DNA of 64,000 bases, from contig CAKTOO010000006.1 in the NCBI GenBank assembly GCA_934590165.1, positions 67,909 to 131,908 of the forward strand. Reading direction: 5' to 3'. The notes beneath the pieces were generated by a model. It did not search any database. It saw only the letters and a program-made list of their open reading frames with translations, and was not told where the DNA came from. The position numbers and the translations under genes were made by a program. Below, in pieces: positions 60,430-64,000 of the stretch. Each line of letters opens with the position of its first letter. The first letter of the stretch is position 1. The stretch is from an uncultured Dysosmobacter sp. Its GTDB lineage: Bacteria > Bacillota > Clostridia > Oscillospirales > Oscillospiraceae.

Positions 60430-62379
60430 TCAATGTTCCTCCTTGATTACATCTACATATTTTGTTTGAATTGCCAGGGGCTTGTAGGGCTTGCCGCCCT
60501 CCTCGTAAAAACGGTTGAAAAATTCCAGGCACTGCAGGCGCAGGTCGTGGACATAGCAGCCCAGCAGGTTCAGCGCCAGGTTCAGTGCGTTGCCGATCAT
60601 GGAAATGATGATAAACAAGATCACGTTTCCGAAGGTGGCCGCCAGGGTGTTGAACACCTGGGCGATCACGCTGCCGGACAGCATCAGGGCCATGAGGCGA
60701 ACATAGGACAAAATATCGCTGAAATAGCCGGTGACGCCGTTATAGACCAGACCCACCAGTTTGGTCACCTTGCCGAAGCCCTTGGCCTCCCGGGTACCGC
60801 CGAACACCAGCATCAAAATGCCGATCACCAGCACCACAGGGACGCCCTTCACCGTGCCGATGCCAAAAATCGCCAGCACGGTGCCGCCAAGAATGGTCCA
60901 CCAGGTGAACTCGTCGAACAGGGCGTCGATATACTGGCCCCTGCGGAACTTCTTCACAACGCTGACGCCCATGCCGGTGAACACCTGGATCACACCCAGC
61001 ACCAAAGAGCCCAGCATGATGGCCACGGTATCGTTCAGCGGTGTAAAGAGCGCCGGCATTTCAAAGGTGCTGTTGGGGTTGATGACTTTCAGGATCTGCG
61101 GGATAAAATCTCCGAAGAAGCCGCCGGTCATGGCGCCGACGATAAACGTGCTGATGCCGCACCAGAACACCAGCTCCATAAAGTTGCGGGTCCCTTCCCG
61201 GGGCTTGCTCTTTTTCAGCACGAACAACGCACCCAGGACCATCAAAATGCCATACGCCATGTCCGCCATCATGATGCCGAAGAACAAGATGAAAAACGGC
61301 GCCATCAGCGGGTTGGGGTCCACGCTGTTGTAGGCGGGCAGGGAGTACATCTCCGTCACCACGTTCATGCAGCGGCTGAAAATGTTGTTTTTCAGCTTCA
61401 CCGGCACCTGGGGATATTCCTCCTCCGTGGGGTCCTCAGACTCCCAGGCGCAGCCCAGCCGGTCCAGGAAGGCACTCACCTGCTCCATGGTATCCGCCGG
61501 GGCCCAGCCCTCGAAAAAGAGGATGGTCCCATCCGTCAGCAGCCGCTCCGTGTTGGTCTCCCGGTCCGCGTCGGCATTGAGCCGGTCGGCATAAAGCCGC
61601 AGAGCGTCTTTGACCTCCGCGCTCTGGACGATCTCCTGTGTGGCGTGCTCCTGTGCCTCACGGTTTTCCGCTAACTGACGGGACAGCTTGTCCAGATTCT
61701 CCGCCGCGGTCCCCTCAGTGCCCTGGAACGTCACGACACTGAAATTGCGGGGGCGCAGGACCTCCATCGCCGCCGCTTCATCCGCTTTGTGACAGATGAG
61801 CAGGCAGTAGCTTTGCTGGCGGTCACCGCTGATCTCATAGAACGCAGCGGCCAGCTCCCTCAGCTCCGCCTTGACCGCCGCTGTATCAGTCCCAGCCGGA
61901 CAGACGCCCATCCGGTAGACCACATGCGCGGTCCCCTCGGCATCCAGCGGCATGTCCAGCGCCTTCCACGGCGCTAGGGACGCCTGCCGGGCCAGCAGCC
62001 GGCTCTCCTCGCTTTGCAGGCGGGAGATCGTCTGGAGCAGTTCTCCGACTCTCCGGCTCACCGTCCTGGCCTGCTCCACAGCTCCTCTTCCCAGAAACTC
62101 CTCTTCCGAAACAGGCTGTCGCTGCATGAACATCCCGTCTTTGACCTGGGCATACTTTTTAATAGCTGCCAGGGCGGTGTTCACATCCGCGATCTCGTTT
62201 CGGGTGGACACCAGCCGGGAACTCTCCCGCTTTAAAAGGGCCGCCCAAGCCGGGTCCGCCAGCTTGCCGTCCGGCTCGCTGATCTCCACACAGCCCAAGT
62301 GCAAAAGCCCTCTCAAAAGCTCGTCCCGCTGGCTGGCCATGGTCATGACGCGGAGTTTCTTCATTTTTACAATGGCCAT
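60430..62379 (-). CDS. atpI: V-type ATP synthase subunit I (a-type)
   Basis: This 649-aa subunit has a cytoplasmic N-terminal half with coiled coils and a membrane half of seven or eight helices (from PFFILFFGIMMADMAYGILM). The conserved FWCGISTFIVGAMTGGFFGD and the C-terminal ALNLALNLLGCYVHDLRLQCLEFFNRFYEEGG (helix with the ion-path Arg) are present. It forms the stator half-channel. Its start lies 1 bp past the first gene of the operon. Confidence 0.95.
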   Translation of the reverse strand: MAIVKMKKLRVMTMASQRDELLRGLLHLGCVEISEPDGKLADPAWAALLKRESSRLVSTRNEIADVNTALAAIKKYAQVKDGMFMQRQPVSEEEFLGRGAVEQARTVSRRVGELLQTISRLQSEESRLLARQASLAPWKALDMPLDAEGTAHVVYRMGVCPAGTDTAAVKAELRELAAAFYEISGDRQQSYCLLICHKADEAAAMEVLRPRNFSVVTFQGTEGTAAENLDKLSRQLAENREAQEHATQEIVQSAEVKDALRLYADRLNADADRETNTERLLTDGTILFFEGWAPADTMEQVSAFLDRLGCAWESEDPTEEEYPQVPVKLKNNIFSRCMNVVTEMYSLPAYNSVDPNPLMAPFFILFFGIMMADMAYGILMVLGALFVLKKSKPREGTRNFMELVFWCGISTFIVGAMTGGFFGDFIPQILKVINPNSTFEMPALFTPLNDTVAIMLGSLVLGVIQVFTGMGVSVVKKFRRGQYIDALFDEFTWWTILGGTVLAIFGIGTVKGVPVVLVIGILMLVFGGTREAKGFGKVTKLVGLVYNGVTGYFSDILSYVRLMALMLSGSVIAQVFNTLAATFGNVILFIIISMIGNALNLALNLLGCYVHDLRLQCLEFFNRFYEEGGKPYKPLAIQTKYVDVIKEEH

Positions 62380-62380
62380 A

Positions 62381-62695
62381 TCAGTGTTTCACAACCCTTC
62401 CGACAATAAACTCCGCGGCCGCCTCCATATGCTTGTCCGCCATCTGCCGCAGCCCGTCAGCTTCACGGGACGCACCGGCGTCGATCTCGGCGGCACGCTT
62501 CGCCGCCCGCTCCTCCGCCTGGCGCAAAAGGGTCTTCCCTTCCTCCGCCGCATCCACGCGCACTTGCTGCAAGAGCGCAAGGCCCGCCCGTTCCGCATCG
62601 GCGACGATCTGTCTTGCCTCAGCTTCCGCGGCCAACCTGCGCTCCTTGCTTTTCTGTTCCACTTCCGTGACTTTTTCGATTGCTTCCAGGGACAT
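62381..62695 (-). CDS. V-type ATP synthase subunit H/G-like (peripheral stalk)
   Basis: This 104-aa coiled-coil protein (AIEKVTEVEQKSKERRLAAE, ARQIVADAERAGLALLQQVR) matches the AhaH/NtpF group that pairs with subunit E. It is the first gene of the operon; AGAAGGTGAGA precedes ATG 62695. Confidence 0.9.
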   Translation of the reverse strand: MSLEAIEKVTEVEQKSKERRLAAEAEARQIVADAERAGLALLQQVRVDAAEEGKTLLRQAEERAAKRAAEIDAGASREADGLRQMADKHMEAAAEFIVGRVVKH

Positions 62696-62846
62696 CCGTA
62701 TCTCACCTTCTCTCCTATACAGTAAACTCTCTCACCGTTCCTTTATCTTATCACTGCCGTGCCGCGCAGACAACGGACAAATCCACAGGAGTGTCACGCA
62801 TCCCATAAATACAATTGCCCACCCGGGACGGTCAGCTTACAGCATC

Positions 62847-62875
62847 AGTATAGGGCACCTTTCCCATCTCTGCAA
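62847..62875 (-). promoter_or_regulatory. Promoter of the V-ATPase operon
   Basis: Minus-strand TTGCAG (62870-62875), 17-bp spacer, TATACT (62847-62852), giving a leader of about 150 nt. Confidence 0.75.
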
Positions 62876-63120
62876 GAATTATTTTCGTAGGAAATCGTTT
62901 TCTTCCATTTGCACAAAAGTTATCTAATTTTTTTGTAAATAATGCGGCGCAAACGTGTACGTGCATTTTCGCAAACGTATTCTCCGTCTATTTTTGTTTC
63001 TATTTTTGTTTTATTTTTAACAGCCGCAGCCGCTTCTATACGTCTTTTTCCAACAGGGCCTTTTTTTCCACTCAAAAAGCGGATTTTTCAGAGGAGGCCC
63101 CTTTGTTTTCCTGCAACATC

Positions 63121-63149
63121 AAGGAGCCGGACGCACAGTCCGGCTCCTT
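63121..63149 (-). terminator. Hairpin after the coiled-coil gene
   Basis: AAGGAGCCGGAC/GTCCGGCTCCTT (63121-63132/63138-63149), a perfect 12-bp stem just past the gene; the T-run is weak on the minus strand. Confidence 0.65.
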
Positions 63150-63157
63150 GGCGCTTT

Positions 63158-63772
63158 TTATCCGTTCTTGGCACCGTTCTGCTCCAAAAGCTTTTCAAGC
63201 TCCCTGAGTTCCGCACCGGCCTGGTCCATGGCCCTGGGCAGCTGGGTCAGGTTGACCTCCACCTTCCTCAGTTCGCCCGTCACATGAGCCGCCGTATTGT
63301 TGAAGGTGTTCATCAACGCCTGATACTGGGTGCGAAATGTCTCCACTGTCCGGCGCATTTGTGCTTGGGATGCCGCCTCCAGGTCCGCCGCACGCTTCCG
63401 GGCCTCGCATTCGATGGCACCGATCCGCTCCCGGAACTGGGCATAAGCCTCCGCGTCCGGCCGCAGCCGCTCTACTTCTTCAGACAACCGGGCAGCCTCC
63501 GGCTCAAGAGGTTCCAGTTCCTGCCGACGCTGGGTCTCCTTCGCCAGTTCCGCTGTCAGGCGGCTGTGTTCCGCATTCAGGGCCTCCATCCGAGACCTCA
63601 ACCCCTCCACCTGAAGCCGCAGCGTATCGGCCTCAGCCTTCAGGCTCTCGTTCTCCTGCCGAAGCTTTTCCTGTACAGCGGCGGAATCCCGGGCGTTTTT
63701 TTCAATATAATCAATGACATCTTGCTTTGCGAAGCCACCGAATGTAACGGTTTTAAAGGTGTTGTTCTCCAT
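63158..63772 (-). CDS. DivIVA-like coiled-coil protein
   Basis: This 204-aa protein starts with a short globular piece FKTVTFGGFAKQDVIDYIEK, similar to DivIVA-type N-termini, followed by an unbroken coiled coil from about residue 30 to 130 and a second helical part. Proteins of this shape sit at the cell pole or septum or act as scaffolds. ATG 63772 is preceded by GGTGGG. It is a single gene; no partner is visible. Confidence 0.82.
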   Translation of the reverse strand: MENNTFKTVTFGGFAKQDVIDYIEKNARDSAAVQEKLRQENESLKAEADTLRLQVEGLRSRMEALNAEHSRLTAELAKETQRRQELEPLEPEAARLSEEVERLRPDAEAYAQFRERIGAIECEARKRAADLEAASQAQMRRTVETFRTQYQALMNTFNNTAAHVTGELRKVEVNLTQLPRAMDQAGAELRELEKLLEQNGAKNG

Positions 63773-63872
63773 AGGCCCACCACTTTCTTCTTTCTGTCAT
63801 GTGCTACTTTAGCACAGAACACGTGCATTTACAAGTCTCTGAAAAAAAGTGAAAATTTTTTCAAAAAAACTC

Positions 63873-63901
63873 TTGCATTTTTCTTTGAGCCGTGCTACTA
63901 T
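63873..63901 (+). promoter_or_regulatory. tRNA-Arg promoter
   Basis: TTGCAT (63873-63878), 17-bp spacer, TACTAT (63896-63901), 22 bp before the tRNA. Confidence 0.75.
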
Positions 63902-63923
63902 AACTAAGCTGTCTGTGAGACAT

Positions 63924-64000
63924 GCGCCGTTAGCTCAGCTGGATAGAGCGTCTGGCTACGGACCAGAAGGCCGGGGGTTCGAATCCCTCACGGCGTACCA
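63924..64000 (+). tRNA. tRNA-Arg (anticodon ACG)
   Basis: The 77-nt gene folds into a cloverleaf: acceptor GCGCCGT/ACGGCGT (G1-U72), D arm with TAGCTCAGCTGGATAGAGC, anticodon stem TCTGG/CCAGA with loop CTACGGA (anticodon ACG, read as ICG), T arm with GGTTCGAATCC and an encoded CCA. It reads CGU/CGC/CGA. It ends exactly at the window edge, so further tRNA genes may follow. Confidence 0.97.

Larger units (their letters stand above)
62696..63157. other. Intergenic region with V-ATPase promoter
   Basis: About 460 bp lie between the ATPase operon and the coiled-coil gene. The left part holds one clear minus-strand promoter (see 62847-62875) and a weaker candidate nearer the start (TTGTCT, 17 bp, TAAGAT). 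The right part is T-rich (62890-63110) with no credible gene; a plus-strand frame through it is compositionally unlike the neighbours. Confidence 0.6.

Noticed and set aside
60013..61674. 553-codon plus-strand frame opposite atpK/atpI
   Set aside because: It spans two real genes on the other strand and has no domain signature.
62942..63907. 321-codon plus-strand frame
   Set aside because: Half lies in a T-rich gap and half opposite the coiled-coil gene; it has no Shine-Dalgarno and no motif.

Overview
The window looks like chromosome of a high-GC, endospore-forming member of the Clostridia, probably Oscillospiraceae (Flavonifractor, Lawsonibacter or Oscillibacter type). This is inferred from the gene content: spoIIAA-spoIIAB-sigF, spoIIGA-sigE and spoIIM, T-box riboswitches on aminoacyl-tRNA synthetase genes, a V-type rather than F-type ATPase, strong AGGAGG ribosome binding sites, TTG/GTG starts and TTGACA/TATAAT promoters. 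Nothing points to a phage, plasmid or CRISPR array. The only mobile DNA seen is a decayed IS4-like transposase fragment near 34.9 kb.

Layout. 1-7 kb: the end of a Na+/solute symporter, a T-box-controlled alaS operon read leftwards (alaS, a secreted-type hypothetical, HIT), two overlapping small genes and a DUF5662 gene. 7-19 kb: an XRE regulator with an exact glycine-pentad tail, a flavoprotein, mltG with a U32 protein (the order known from the B. subtilis yrr region), a 52-aa Cys-rich miniprotein, tagA-tmk, an EamA transporter, aag with a HAD hydrolase and a transglutaminase protein, and pcrA. 19-30 kb: a BlaI/BlaR1 pair with a very large sensor, a rhodanese, a DHHW/MBOAT O-acylation pair, a DUF4358 lipoprotein, threonine aldolase and a sigma factor/membrane protein pair.

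30-43 kb: an SOS-type promoter carrying three LexA-like boxes drives a 41-aa membrane miniprotein, a radical SAM putative DNA-repair protein and its TIGR03915-type partner, which runs tail-to-tail into sigF. Then come the spoIIA operon, IS and GNAT debris, valS behind a second T-box with a frameshifted YcxB-like gene in between, spoIIGA-sigE, small zinc and membrane proteins, an S1 protein and rarA. 43-54 kb: nth, three small acidic/proline-rich genes, trpS, tagO-mnaA, gltX-spoIIM, asnA, a UDP-glycosyltransferase and an AbrB switch. 54-64 kb: a complete nine-gene V-type ATPase operon whose K subunit keeps the known Na+ ligands, a coiled-coil protein and tRNA-Arg(ACG) at the right edge.

How it fits together: TagO, MnaA and TagA (two loci) make the teichoic-acid linkage unit. 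The window holds the early forespore (SigF) and mother-cell (SigE) sigma systems and part of the engulfment machinery (SpoIIM). Four aminoacyl-tRNA synthetases are present, two of them T-box controlled. Na+ coupling appears both in the V-ATPase and in the symporter. The best candidate for an under-described system is the LexA-boxed cassette at 29.9-32.3 kb.
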